Shown in pieces: positions 1 through 6,680 of a stretch of 35,491 nucleotides of DNA (position 1 is its first letter; each line of letters opens with the position of its first letter). The stretch is from Bacillota bacterium (GTDB lineage Bacteria > Bacillota_E > JAJZYS01 > JAJYTV01): contig JAJZVM010000035.1 of the NCBI GenBank assembly GCA_021845645.1, forward strand, positions 1 through 35,491, given 5' to 3'. The notes below the pieces were generated by a model, which had not been told where the DNA came from, ran no database searches, and saw only the letters and a program-made list of their open reading frames with translations. The translations under genes were made by a program, and so were the position numbers.

Positions 1-78
1 ATTCGAACCCACGAGGCAGGTTTCAGCCCGCCTGCATGATTTCCAGTCATGCTCCTTCGGCCACTCGGACACCTCTCC
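1..78 (-). tRNA. tRNA-Ser(GGA), 3' part cut by window start
   Basis: Read on the minus strand this is a class II tRNA. It has a 5' acceptor strand GGAGAGG, a D-arm, an anticodon loop with GGA, a long variable arm (GGCGGGCTGAAACCTGCC) and the start of the T-arm TTCGAAT. The acceptor 3' strand and CCA lie beyond base 1. It follows tRNA-Ser(CGA) with about 15 bases between them, and the two share much of their sequence, so they look like a tandem duplication that diverged in the anticodon arm. Probably cotranscribed with tRNA-Arg and tadA. Confidence 0.93.
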
Positions 79-93
79 GAAAACCGTCAATGA

Positions 94-187
94 TGGCGGA
101 GGGGGTGGGATTCGAACCCACGAGGCAAGTTTTTGCCCGCCTACCGCATTTCGAGTGCGGCTCCTTCAACCGCTCGGACACCCCTCC
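94..187 (-). tRNA. tRNA-Ser(CGA)
   Basis: Complete class II tRNA on the minus strand. The acceptor is GGAGGGG/CCCCTCC with discriminator G and an encoded CCA (complement at 94-96). The anticodon loop carries CGA, the variable arm is long and serine-specific, and the T-loop is TTCGAAT. It decodes UCG. It begins 5 bases after the tadA stop, so RNA processing at its 5' end would also define the tadA mRNA 3' end. Confidence 0.95.
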
Positions 188-192
188 GAAAC

Positions 193-660
193 CTACCTCC
201 GACCGGCGAAGAAGTCTTTGAGCAGTGTGGAGGCCTCCTCCTCCAGGACACCGCCGATGACGTCCACCGGCCATTCTCCCGCGAGCTCCGCAAACATCTG
301 GAGTCGCGAGCCGGCCGCCCCCAGCCTGGGGTCCTGCGCTGCGAACACCACCCGCTGCACACGCGCCAAAGCCATGGCCGCCGCGCACATCGGACAAGGT
401 TCGAGCGTGACGTAGAGCGTCGCACCGGTAAGCCGCCAGTTGCCAACCTGCCTGCCCGCTTCGCGCAAGGCCAGGATCTCGGCATGGGCCGTCGGGTCCG
501 TTCGCGCCTCACGCAGGTTGTGCGCCCTCGCGAGCACATCTCCCTGCGCCGACACGATCACTGCACCGACCGGCACCTCGCCCGCCGCCAGGGCTACCCG
601 GGCCTCCGCGAGCGCCGCGCGCATATGCGTGCTGTGCGTCGCCGACACCCCCGGAAACAT
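193..660 (-). CDS. tadA: tRNA-specific adenosine deaminase TadA
   Basis: 155 residues, the usual size for TadA, which converts adenosine-34 of tRNA-Arg(ACG) to inosine in the cytoplasm. The zinc and catalytic signature of the cytidine/deoxycytidylate deaminase fold is complete: H59-A-E61 and P-C89-P-M-C92, with E61 as proton shuttle. The N-terminus aligns in length with known TadA proteins, which supports the ATG at 660 although it lies only 6 bases from the end of tRNA-Arg and has no clear ribosome binding site; V5 (GTG) or M13 are alternatives. Sandwiched between tRNA-Arg and tRNA-Ser on the same strand, presumably one transcript from the promoter near 802-830. Linkage of tadA to tRNA-Ser is common in Firmicutes. 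Confidence 0.93.
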   Translation of the reverse strand: MFPGVSATHSTHMRAALAEARVALAAGEVPVGAVIVSAQGDVLARAHNLREARTDPTAHAEILALREAGRQVGNWRLTGATLYVTLEPCPMCAAAMALARVQRVVFAAQDPRLGAAGSRLQMFAELAGEWPVDVIGGVLEEEASTLLKDFFAGRR

Positions 661-665
661 GCAAA

Positions 666-744
666 TGGCGCCCCTGGGAGGACTCGAACCCCCGGCAGAC
701 AGGGTTTAGGAAACCCCCGCTCTATCCACCTGAGCTACAGGGGC
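666..744 (-). tRNA. tRNA-Arg(CCT)
   Basis: On the minus strand it folds with acceptor GCCCCTG/CAGGGGC, discriminator G and an encoded CCA. The D-stem is GCTC, the anticodon stem GGGGT/ACCCT with loop TTCCTAA (anticodon CCT), and the T-arm loop TTCGAGT. The variable region is about 7 bases. It reads AGG codons. First gene of the block that continues into tadA and the tRNA-Ser genes. Confidence 0.93.
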
Positions 745-801
745 GTGTGGCACATGCAAAGGGCGCCGCCGCCTTGGCAGACCACCTTCTGCGGCACACA
801 T

Positions 802-830
802 AGTGTAGTGGAGACCTGCGGCCGTTGCAA
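802..830 (-). promoter_or_regulatory. sigma70-type promoter for the tRNA-Arg/tadA/tRNA-Ser block
   Basis: Minus-strand -35 TTGCAA (825-830) and -10 TACACT (802-807), separated by exactly 17 bases and each matching 4 of 6 consensus positions. It sits about 57 bases upstream of the tRNA-Arg 5' end. Prediction from sequence only. Confidence 0.5.
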
Positions 831-1015
831 GATCGCGTCGTCTGCCAAGCGCGGAAGAGACTGCGGTCCCGGTGCGTCTCACCAGGCGTCGAAGCGCCTG
901 CGGTGTTCACGCCTGGCCTCGTGCGCCGATCGGCGGCGGCGAAAGGTACCGACGCGCGCGCGTCAAAGTCTGCCCATCAGAGTCTCACATTGCCATCGCC
1001 CGGGAGGACGGTCCA

Positions 1016-1849
1016 TTGCGCTTCGACGAACCGGGTTTTCTGCAGAGGGCCTACGGCGACGACCATGGACTCTCAGTGCGCATGGAGACGCATCGCCTGT
1101 ACAGCATCGAGCGCGGCAACCTCTTCGAGACGATCACCGACGAGGCAGCGCGCCAGGTCGTTCCGATGCGGGTGCTCGACGTCGGCGCCGGCATCGGCGG
1201 CTGGTATCACGCGCTGCGCGAACGGCTCGGTCCAGTTCCCCACTACGTCGGCGTGGACCAGTCGGAAGGCATGGTCGTCCGTCTGCGCGAGGTGTGCCGC
1301 GGTGATCCGCATGCCGAGGCAGCGATCGGCGACGCCCAGGCACTCTCATGGCCGGACGAAAGCTTCGACTGGGTGGGGCTGCACTTCATGCTCTACCATG
1401 TGCCCGACATCCGCCTCGCGCTCAACGAAGCGTGGCGCGTACTGAGGCAGGGTGGGCTTCTTCTGGCGGCGACAACCGCGGAGCGACCCTACCGGGAACT
1501 GTTTGACCTGGTGGCACGGGGCCTCGAAAGCCTGGGCTACAAAGGCGCCCGCATCGAGAGCCCGGGCGTTCGCTTCTCGCTCGAACACGGCCACAGGTTC
1601 TTCCCGGAGCAGCCGGAGGTCCTCGTCCACCCGGCAGGACTTCGCTTCGACTCCGTGGAGCCGGCCGTGCGATTTCTCGCATCCGGCCCTCTGGACTCGG
1701 CGCTCGAACAGAACGGAGCTCCTGAGTCCCTGCGCGAGGACCTGCTCGCATACGTCGGCTTGCGCGTGTCCGAAGAGATTCAGAGATCCGGCAGCTTCCT
1801 CGCCTCGTCGGAGTCCGGGTTCTTCATGCTGCGCAAAGCGGGCCGCTGA
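1016..1849 (+). CDS. class I SAM-dependent methyltransferase
   Basis: 277 residues from a TTG at 1016, chosen because GGGAGGA lies 7 bases upstream; the longer frame from 872 has no such site and an Arg-rich, non-family N-terminus. The Rossmann methyltransferase motifs are clear. Motif I is VLDVGAGIGGW, followed by the acidic end of strand 2 (YVGVDQSEGMV), then the G-D-A segment and DESFDWVGLHFMLYHVPD, and the post-motif RVLRQGGLLLAAT. These place it with the Methyltransf_11/UbiE-like family, which transfers methyl from S-adenosylmethionine to small molecules or macromolecules. The C-terminal 110 residues carry no motif I recognise. The acceptor cannot be inferred; neighbours are convergent and functionally unrelated. 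Confidence 0.85.
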   Translation: MRFDEPGFLQRAYGDDHGLSVRMETHRLYSIERGNLFETITDEAARQVVPMRVLDVGAGIGGWYHALRERLGPVPHYVGVDQSEGMVVRLREVCRGDPHAEAAIGDAQALSWPDESFDWVGLHFMLYHVPDIRLALNEAWRVLRQGGLLLAATTAERPYRELFDLVARGLESLGYKGARIESPGVRFSLEHGHRFFPEQPEVLVHPAGLRFDSVEPAVRFLASGPLDSALEQNGAPESLREDLLAYVGLRVSEEIQRSGSFLASSESGFFMLRKAGR

Positions 1850-1862
1850 CCTTCGCAGTCTC

Positions 1863-2480
1863 CTACCCGAGCCGCGCGGAGATCCAGGCAGCGATTGCTT
1901 CGATGAATGCCTCGCGGCGTCTCAGATCCGGTCCGCAGTGGCCGCGGACGATACGCTCCTTGTAAGCCGGAAGCTGCACCCCGGCCGGCACAGGCCATGC
2001 GTGATATGGCGGCACGCAGGCAATCTGGTGCGCCACGCCGGGCACAAGCTCCTGGTTGAAGGCGAAGCCCAACTCTTTTGTGGTTTCAGGCCAAGTCGCG
2101 TCCACCGGCAGCCAGCCTGCATCGCCCTGCACTTCAAGGAAGTTGTGCACGTCAGGAACAGGGCCCGCGTCCAGGATGGCGGCCAGCTCCGGCGGCGGCG
2201 CGCCGGCAGCCTGCCACGAGTACCGGTACGTCGCGATCATGAGCCGGGAGGAAACGCCGATCTCGTACAGCAGCTGCTGGAGCAGAACGTGCTTGCCCGA
2301 ACAGGTGCCGCACCACTCCTCGACCAGCGTTCCGGGGCGCCCGTCGGACGGCCGCCGGTAGGGCATGTCGCGGACGAGTCGGAAGAGGTCCGGCGCCGTG
2401 ACCTTCTTCTCGCCGAACAGTCCTCGTTCTTGCGCTGCGACGACGAACGCGTCGAGCAGCAGGGGGTCGGGGCGCGTCAA
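1863..2480 (-). CDS. transglutaminase-like cysteine protein
   Basis: 205 residues from a TTG at 2480 that overlaps the TGA of the upstream GNAT gene (TTGA), with AGGCAGGA just before it; an ATG at 2522 would add 14 Arg-rich residues inside the GNAT gene. The core fits a transglutaminase/papain-like fold. The presumed nucleophile Cys is in the segment EEWCGTCSGKH, the His in VPDVHNFLEV, and the Asp in GWLPVDATWP, in the family order Cys-His-Asp. No signal peptide or membrane segment is seen, so it is probably cytoplasmic. It may act as an amidase, peptidase or amide-forming enzyme on an unknown substrate. Translational coupling to the GNAT gene suggests the two products work together. Confidence 0.75.
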   Translation of the reverse strand: MTRPDPLLLDAFVVAAQERGLFGEKKVTAPDLFRLVRDMPYRRPSDGRPGTLVEEWCGTCSGKHVLLQQLLYEIGVSSRLMIATYRYSWQAAGAPPPELAAILDAGPVPDVHNFLEVQGDAGWLPVDATWPETTKELGFAFNQELVPGVAHQIACVPPYHAWPVPAGVQLPAYKERIVRGHCGPDLRRREAFIEAIAAWISARLG

Positions 2481-3088
2481 GTCCTGCCTACGGCTGGCCC
2501 GTCGCCGTGCAGGTCCGCCCATTCCGCGTCGAGCAGAGCGTAGACGTATTCGTCACCCCACGCGCCCTTGAAGATCTCATTGTGCAAGAAGTGCGCCTCC
2601 CGCCGCATGCCAAGCCGCTCCATAAGCCTTGCCGACGCGGCGTTGCGCGCGTCGCAGCGGCCGATGATGCGGTGCAGACGGATGTCGGCGAACCCGATGC
2701 GCAGCATCTCCGCGGCCGCTTCACGGGCCAGGCCCTTCCCCTGGTAACGAGGATGGAAGACGAATCCTACCTCACCCTGACGATGCTCCTCGCTCAGCCA
2801 CACGAGGCTCACCTCGCCGACGACCTTGCCGACCTCCCGCCAAAGGACTGCCAGAGACAGGCGGTCGCCCGCCTGTGCCAGCGACGACTGACGGCACTTC
2901 GCGTCGAGCACGTCGTGAACCTCGGCCATGTCGCGCGCCTCCCAGTAGAGGTAGCGGGCTACCTCGGGCAGCGAATGGATCGCATACAGGTCGTCAAGAT
3001 CGTCGGGGCAGAACGGGCGCAGCGTGAGACGCGCGGTCTGACTGGGATAGCTGGCTTGCACCATCTGGGGAGGAACACCTCCAAGCAT
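2477..3088 (-). CDS. GNAT acetyltransferase, RimJ/RimL-like
   Basis: 203 residues. The N-terminus (TARLTLRPFCPDDLDDLYAI) and the order of strands match RimJ/RimL-type acetyltransferases. The acetyl-CoA pyrophosphate loop is visible as RYQGKGLAREAAAEML (Q/R-x-x-G-x-G/A). It is followed by the conserved RIIGRCDARNAASARLMERLGM, typical of this subfamily. Such enzymes N-acetylate ribosomal protein N-termini, amino acids or drugs; the substrate here is unknown. The start is uncertain: the ATG at 3088 has no ribosome binding site, while ATG at residue 9 has GGAGG 13 bases upstream. It overlaps the following transglutaminase-like gene by 4 bases. Confidence 0.85.
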   Translation of the reverse strand: MLGGVPPQMVQASYPSQTARLTLRPFCPDDLDDLYAIHSLPEVARYLYWEARDMAEVHDVLDAKCRQSSLAQAGDRLSLAVLWREVGKVVGEVSLVWLSEEHRQGEVGFVFHPRYQGKGLAREAAAEMLRIGFADIRLHRIIGRCDARNAASARLMERLGMRREAHFLHNEIFKGAWGDEYVYALLDAEWADLHGDGPAVGRT

Positions 3089-3776
3089 CGGCTGCGCTGG
3101 ACGGGGCGGCGCATCTGGTCTTGGCCCCGGGGGAGAGGCTGCTGCCGAGATACACGGGCAGGCTCACCATGACAGGGAGACATGCACCGACGGCGTTCAA
3201 GGAGGGATGCTGCACGGTGATTCGATGCACATGCCGCCACATCATGCCGGCCTTGCGTGACTTCGCACACCGCTGGACATCTCCCGGGCCCGTGCAACCT
3301 CAAGGTGCCGTCACCGCCGAAACCCACGTGACGATAGGCCTGCGCGCCTGGGTGGGCTTGCGCGTGGACGGCGGCCTCAGGAGCGGCGCTTCGCGGTCAA
3401 CTGGTTCCGCTTCGAGCAGCAGACCCCGTGCTCGAGGGTGGCGATCGTGCGATGCACGGCGAGGACGCCTGCGACTTTGGCGAGGCCGCGCATGCCTCGC
3501 ACCGGCAGGTGCCATTGCCCACGTTCGCAGAGGATCTCAGCGACGCATAGCCGGCGGGGGCGCAGGTGCCGTGGAACCGATGGGCGGCATGCGGGCGGGG
3601 CAAAGCCCAGGGGGATGTGCGCTCCCACCTGCGGTTGACCGCCGTCACCGTGCCGACAGGAATCCAAGGATGCGCAGACCTGCATATCCTCTGAAGAGCG
3701 GGACTTGTCCCGATCGCCTTGCGAACCTCGCCGTCTAGGGGGGGCAGCCGGTCTCCTGCCTGCATAGATCGGTGGC
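3089..3776. other. gene-poor stretch with a possible decayed transposase tail
   Basis: About 690 bases without a convincing intact gene. The minus-strand frame ending at 3377 reads, between about 3620 and 3377, a segment containing HLPVRGMRGLAKVAGVLAVH. This recalls the C-terminal 'RGL-KV----L' segment of some DDE transposases. It lacks a catalytic triad or a start, and adjacent frames take over upstream, as in a frameshifted remnant. The rest shows no coding signal or RNA that I recognise. Confidence 0.3.
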
Positions 3777-4631
3777 ATGGGGAACAAGCGATTTTGGCCG
3801 CAGGCGGCAGGACTCGCACTCCTCCTGCTGGCATCTAGCGCGGCGCCTGCCGCGCTCTGGTCGACGGCGACGGTCCACAAAGTGGTCCACCGCACCGCCG
3901 ATCTTCGTTCCGCGGCGGCCCAGGCGATATCACCGGTGCTGCAGTTGCAGGAGGACCTCGCGACACTTGGCTACCTGCCGGTGGGCTGGAACGGCGAGGC
4001 GTTCACGTTTCCGCAGGTGGCCATGCCCGCCCCCTTGCGCGCTCTGTTCGTACCGGGCAAGGAGACCCTGCTGCTGCGCGGCGCCGTCATGAGCTATGAA
4101 GCCGCGCAGGGACTCGTACCGTCACGCACTGGCATGCATGCCCTGCTCGCGTCCCTGCAGGGGGATCTTCAGGCCGGTCGGCTGGCGCAGCATCCGTTCA
4201 CGTACGTCTATGTCGACCGTACGGTGCCCGAGCGCCTGGTCGTCTGGTCTGCGAAGGGCCTGCTGCAGAATGTGCCCGCGAACACCGGCGTGGCAGGAGC
4301 GGTGACGCCGACCGGAACGTTCCCGGTCTATCTGCGCCTGGCCTTCCAGGTGATGCGGGGCAGGAACCTCAATGGCATCGCCTATGCCGATCCCGTCCAC
4401 TACATCAGCTACTTCGCCGGCGGCGACGCGGTACACGGCTTCGTGCGCCAGGCCTACGGCTTCCCCCAGAGTCTCGGCTGCGTCGAGGTGCCACCCGTCG
4501 ACGCAGGAGCGATCTACTGGGAGATCCAGATCGGCACACTGGTGACGGTGGGGGCCGGAACGCTATCCTTCGTAGAGCCACCGGCTCCTGTGCCTCCGGG
4601 CCTCGCCGTCCAGACGCAGGGGCTCCGCTAG
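3777..4631 (+). CDS. exported L,D-transpeptidase (YkuD family)
   Basis: 284 residues. An N-terminal hydrophobic signal sequence (about 8-27, ending near AAPAAL) directs export. Residues about 50-110 (LQEDLATLGYLPVGW) resemble the helical peptidoglycan-binding-like region that often precedes YkuD domains. The catalytic domain has the family signature with the conserved His in DAVHGFV and the nucleophile Cys in SLGCVEVP. Such enzymes make 3-3 cross-links in peptidoglycan or attach proteins to it. TPTGTFPVYL in the middle is also typical of the domain. No strong ribosome binding site precedes the ATG (ATCGGTGGC). It appears monocistronic. Confidence 0.88.
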   Translation: MGNKRFWPQAAGLALLLLASSAAPAALWSTATVHKVVHRTADLRSAAAQAISPVLQLQEDLATLGYLPVGWNGEAFTFPQVAMPAPLRALFVPGKETLLLRGAVMSYEAAQGLVPSRTGMHALLASLQGDLQAGRLAQHPFTYVYVDRTVPERLVVWSAKGLLQNVPANTGVAGAVTPTGTFPVYLRLAFQVMRGRNLNGIAYADPVHYISYFAGGDAVHGFVRQAYGFPQSLGCVEVPPVDAGAIYWEIQIGTLVTVGAGTLSFVEPPAPVPPGLAVQTQGLR

Positions 4632-4751
4632 GCCGACCCAGCAGCAAAGGTTCACGACCATGCATGTTCTTCCGTCGCCATGCCAAGGCACCACGAAAGG
4701 CGGCCCAAGGCCTGAGGATGGCAGGTTATCTATACGTTCTGGTTTGACTGA

Positions 4752-4780
4752 TTGTGGCTTTCGACTATCGGATGTACTAT
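4752..4780 (+). promoter_or_regulatory. possible promoter of the AT-rich gene
   Basis: TTGTGG (4752-4757) and TACTAT (4775-4780) are separated by 17 bases, within a locally AT-rich stretch 35 bases before the TTG start. A second TTGACT at 4744-4749 is better as a -35 but has no -10 at correct distance. Prediction only. Confidence 0.3.
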
Positions 4781-4814
4781 TTGGTGGTATACACTATGCA
4801 CGGAGGTTCTTGCT

Positions 4815-5561
4815 TTGAAAGTACCTGACGCCATTTTAAATGTATGGAACGCATTCTACGACTTCCCGATGGAGACGATTACAAAGGCTTGGCTTTATCA
4901 GCAACCAAGCGGATCAAGACAACGATCCGTTTCAGAAATGGTTGAGCATCGCCATGAGTACGGCACAAGTGGCAACTGCTTTGACTTGGCAATCTGGCTG
5001 TTGCACGAATTTCAACGCGCAGGAGTCCGAGCCCACGCAATCGGACATGATTTCTTTGCCCCTGAAGCACACGTTGCCATACTAGCCTACGAAGGGGAAC
5101 AGAGATACCTGTGTGACCTTGGTGATCAGTGGATATCGCCGATTCTCATCGACTATCCAAGAGGAGAATTCGTCGAGCCTATGTCTGGGTTCTTCCCAGC
5201 GGCGAAAGTTCAAATCAACACCACGGGTTCAGACTGTGTTGTGACTTATCATCGCCCATCAGGGAAAATTAGTAGACAGTCGTATTCACTTGATGAGATT
5301 GAGTACGAAGAACTCCTACGGGCTGGGCAACATTCGCAACGATTGTTGAGGAAGCCCCTGTGTGAGATGCGCATACCTTTTGAAGGTGAGATAGCACATT
5401 GGGAGTTCTACAACTGGTCAAGTTTTCTAAGTACCGACAGTTTCTTGCATAACGAACCCCCAGCCAGTTCAACCGACGAGTGGTGTGACCGAATTCATGC
5501 GCATACGGGAATCTCTCGTCACGTAATTGCTCAGTCATTAGGCGTGTACTCCCGACTGTAA
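4815..5561 (+). CDS. unknown protein with Cys-His-Asp hydrolase/acyltransferase-like triad
   Basis: 248 residues from a TTG at 4815 with GGAGG 8 bases upstream; the ATG at 4752 lies in the presumed promoter. A conserved-looking core reads GNCFDLAIWLLHEF, then EAHVAILAY, then RYLCDLGDQWISPILID. The order Cys, His, Asp and their spacing fit the papain-like superfamily shared by transglutaminases and arylamine N-acetyltransferases; I recall similar cores in Bacillus hypothetical proteins, but cannot check this. No signal peptide. The gene is clearly richer in A and T than everything around it and uses different codons (many A- or T-ending). It was probably acquired horizontally. Function unknown. 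Confidence 0.75.
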   Translation: MKVPDAILNVWNAFYDFPMETITKAWLYQQPSGSRQRSVSEMVEHRHEYGTSGNCFDLAIWLLHEFQRAGVRAHAIGHDFFAPEAHVAILAYEGEQRYLCDLGDQWISPILIDYPRGEFVEPMSGFFPAAKVQINTTGSDCVVTYHRPSGKISRQSYSLDEIEYEELLRAGQHSQRLLRKPLCEMRIPFEGEIAHWEFYNWSSFLSTDSFLHNEPPASSTDEWCDRIHAHTGISRHVIAQSLGVYSRL

Positions 5562-5782
5562 TCAATTCCAGACCGCTGCATTTGCGGAAGGACGATCCCG
5601 CAGGCCGCATGCTCGCGGGACCGCAGTCTGCGCCGCGCTTGGTCTGCCCAAAGGGCCTGGCGGCCGCGCCTGGGAGCCGAGAACAGAGAGAGGCCTGCCC
5701 GCTCCTTGACCACCTCGGAACGCGGCGGTCGCTGCCCTCGATGCTCGTTCTCCTAGCTAGTCTGGACCTTCCTACCGCCTTA

Positions 5783-5799
5783 GGTACCCACCGGGTACC
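5783..5799. repeat. inverted repeat GGTACCC-ACC-GGGTACC
   Basis: Perfect 7-base arms with a 3-base spacer, just downstream of the minus-strand gene that stops at 5809 and in a convergent intergenic region. It may be a weak terminator stem or a protein-binding site. The TACCC..GGGTA core resembles the operator at 6524-6541. Confidence 0.4.
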
Positions 5800-5808
5800 C
5801 GCAGCCGT

Positions 5809-6468
5809 TCAGCTGGCCCCTGGTCGTTCGCGCCGCAGGGTAACTTCCGAGACCCCTGGCGCGACCTCGCGACCTTCAAAGCCAAGACCCCGCGTCTCCG
5901 CCAGACGGCGGAGGTTCAGGACGGAACCGGGCTGGTCGACAAGGATCACAAGGTCGCCTGTCATCTGATTCAGCGCCTGCTTCACCTGATGCATCGGGTC
6001 CGGTACCATGAGGCCGCGAGCAGGGTTGAAGGGCCAGCCCCGGGTGTCCAGGCGGTTGCCCTGCAGTTTCAGACGAGGACGGTACTCATGCTGTAGCCGG
6101 GCCTCGGCGCGCGTGAAGTCGGCTGGCGTGAAGTCGGCCCGGCCAAACAGCGTGCAATGGCAGGTGCCGGTCGCCTCGATATCGCCCAGGGCGAACTTGC
6201 ACGGGCACATCAGCTTCCTGTCGAGTGCCGGATCTCCAGACGGTTCGAAGCAGGGACACTGCTGGGTGCCGTACAGGTCGCGGTTCTCCTCGATCCAGAT
6301 CTTGAGGTTAGTCCGCATCATCCAATGCGGATTGACCCGCACGCCCTTCTTGGCGGCGTAGCCCTGGATCCATACCTCGTCGCGCTTGAGGCGATGCCGG
6401 TAGCGCCACATCCCGGCAAGAAACGCTCGATACATGCGCACATTGGCCTTCAGAGTCGTCCGTTGCAA
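5809..6468 (-). CDS. ferredoxin:thioredoxin reductase-like domain fused to a TusA-like domain
   Basis: 219 residues from a TTG at 6468 (GGAGGAGG 10 bases upstream). GTG 6441 and ATG 6435 are alternatives; the ATG at 6543 lies inside the promoter and is rejected. The N-terminal domain has the three paired-cysteine motifs of the FTR catalytic chain, CPC (71-73), CPC (88-90) and CHC (103-105). These are all six cysteines needed for a [4Fe-4S] cluster plus redox disulfide. The spacings of 14 and 12 differ from the 16 and 8 of plant-type FTR. From about residue 140 a TusA-like fold follows: LDTRG, then VPDPMHQVKQAL, then GDLVILVD. The sulfur-carrying Cys of the CPxP motif is replaced by Val (VPDP). 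This suggests disulfide or persulfide reduction coupled to a sulfur-handling module. No neighbour in the operon. Confidence 0.72.
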   Translation of the reverse strand: MQRTTLKANVRMYRAFLAGMWRYRHRLKRDEVWIQGYAAKKGVRVNPHWMMRTNLKIWIEENRDLYGTQQCPCFEPSGDPALDRKLMCPCKFALGDIEATGTCHCTLFGRADFTPADFTRAEARLQHEYRPRLKLQGNRLDTRGWPFNPARGLMVPDPMHQVKQALNQMTGDLVILVDQPGSVLNLRRLAETRGLGFEGREVAPGVSEVTLRRERPGAS

Positions 6469-6523
6469 TCGCCTTCGGCCTCCTCCGGACCGCACCTGCG
6501 GCACCGTGGGGCGGGGGCGGGCA

Positions 6524-6541
6524 GATACCCCTATGGGTATC
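6524..6541. promoter_or_regulatory. CsoR/CstR-type operator palindrome
   Basis: GATACCC-CTAT-GGGTATC, perfect 7-base arms around a 4-base spacer. It overlaps the -10 of the minus-strand promoter at 6539-6567, so a bound repressor would block transcription of the FTR-TusA gene. The ATACCC...GGGTAT form is that known for the CsoR/CstR/FrmR repressor family. CstR members sense persulfides and control sulfur-transfer genes, which fits the product. The regulator itself is not in this window. Confidence 0.6.
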
Positions 6542-6567
6542 ATCGATCACTCCCGCATGCACGTCAA
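6539..6567 (-). promoter_or_regulatory. promoter of the FTR-TusA fusion gene
   Basis: Minus-strand -35 TTGACG (6562-6567, 5 of 6 matches) and -10 GATGAT (6539-6544, 4 of 6) with a 17-base spacer. The -10 runs straight into the palindrome. The leader to the chosen TTG is about 65 bases. Confidence 0.6.
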
Positions 6568-6680
6568 CACGTGTCCTTGGGGCAGCCGTACATCCCGCGC
6601 GCCGACAGGCCGCCTCTGCGCAGGTAGGGTGCGGCGCAAGAGCGAACGTGGTCGCGATCGACCACCGGGAGGGCTATCTC

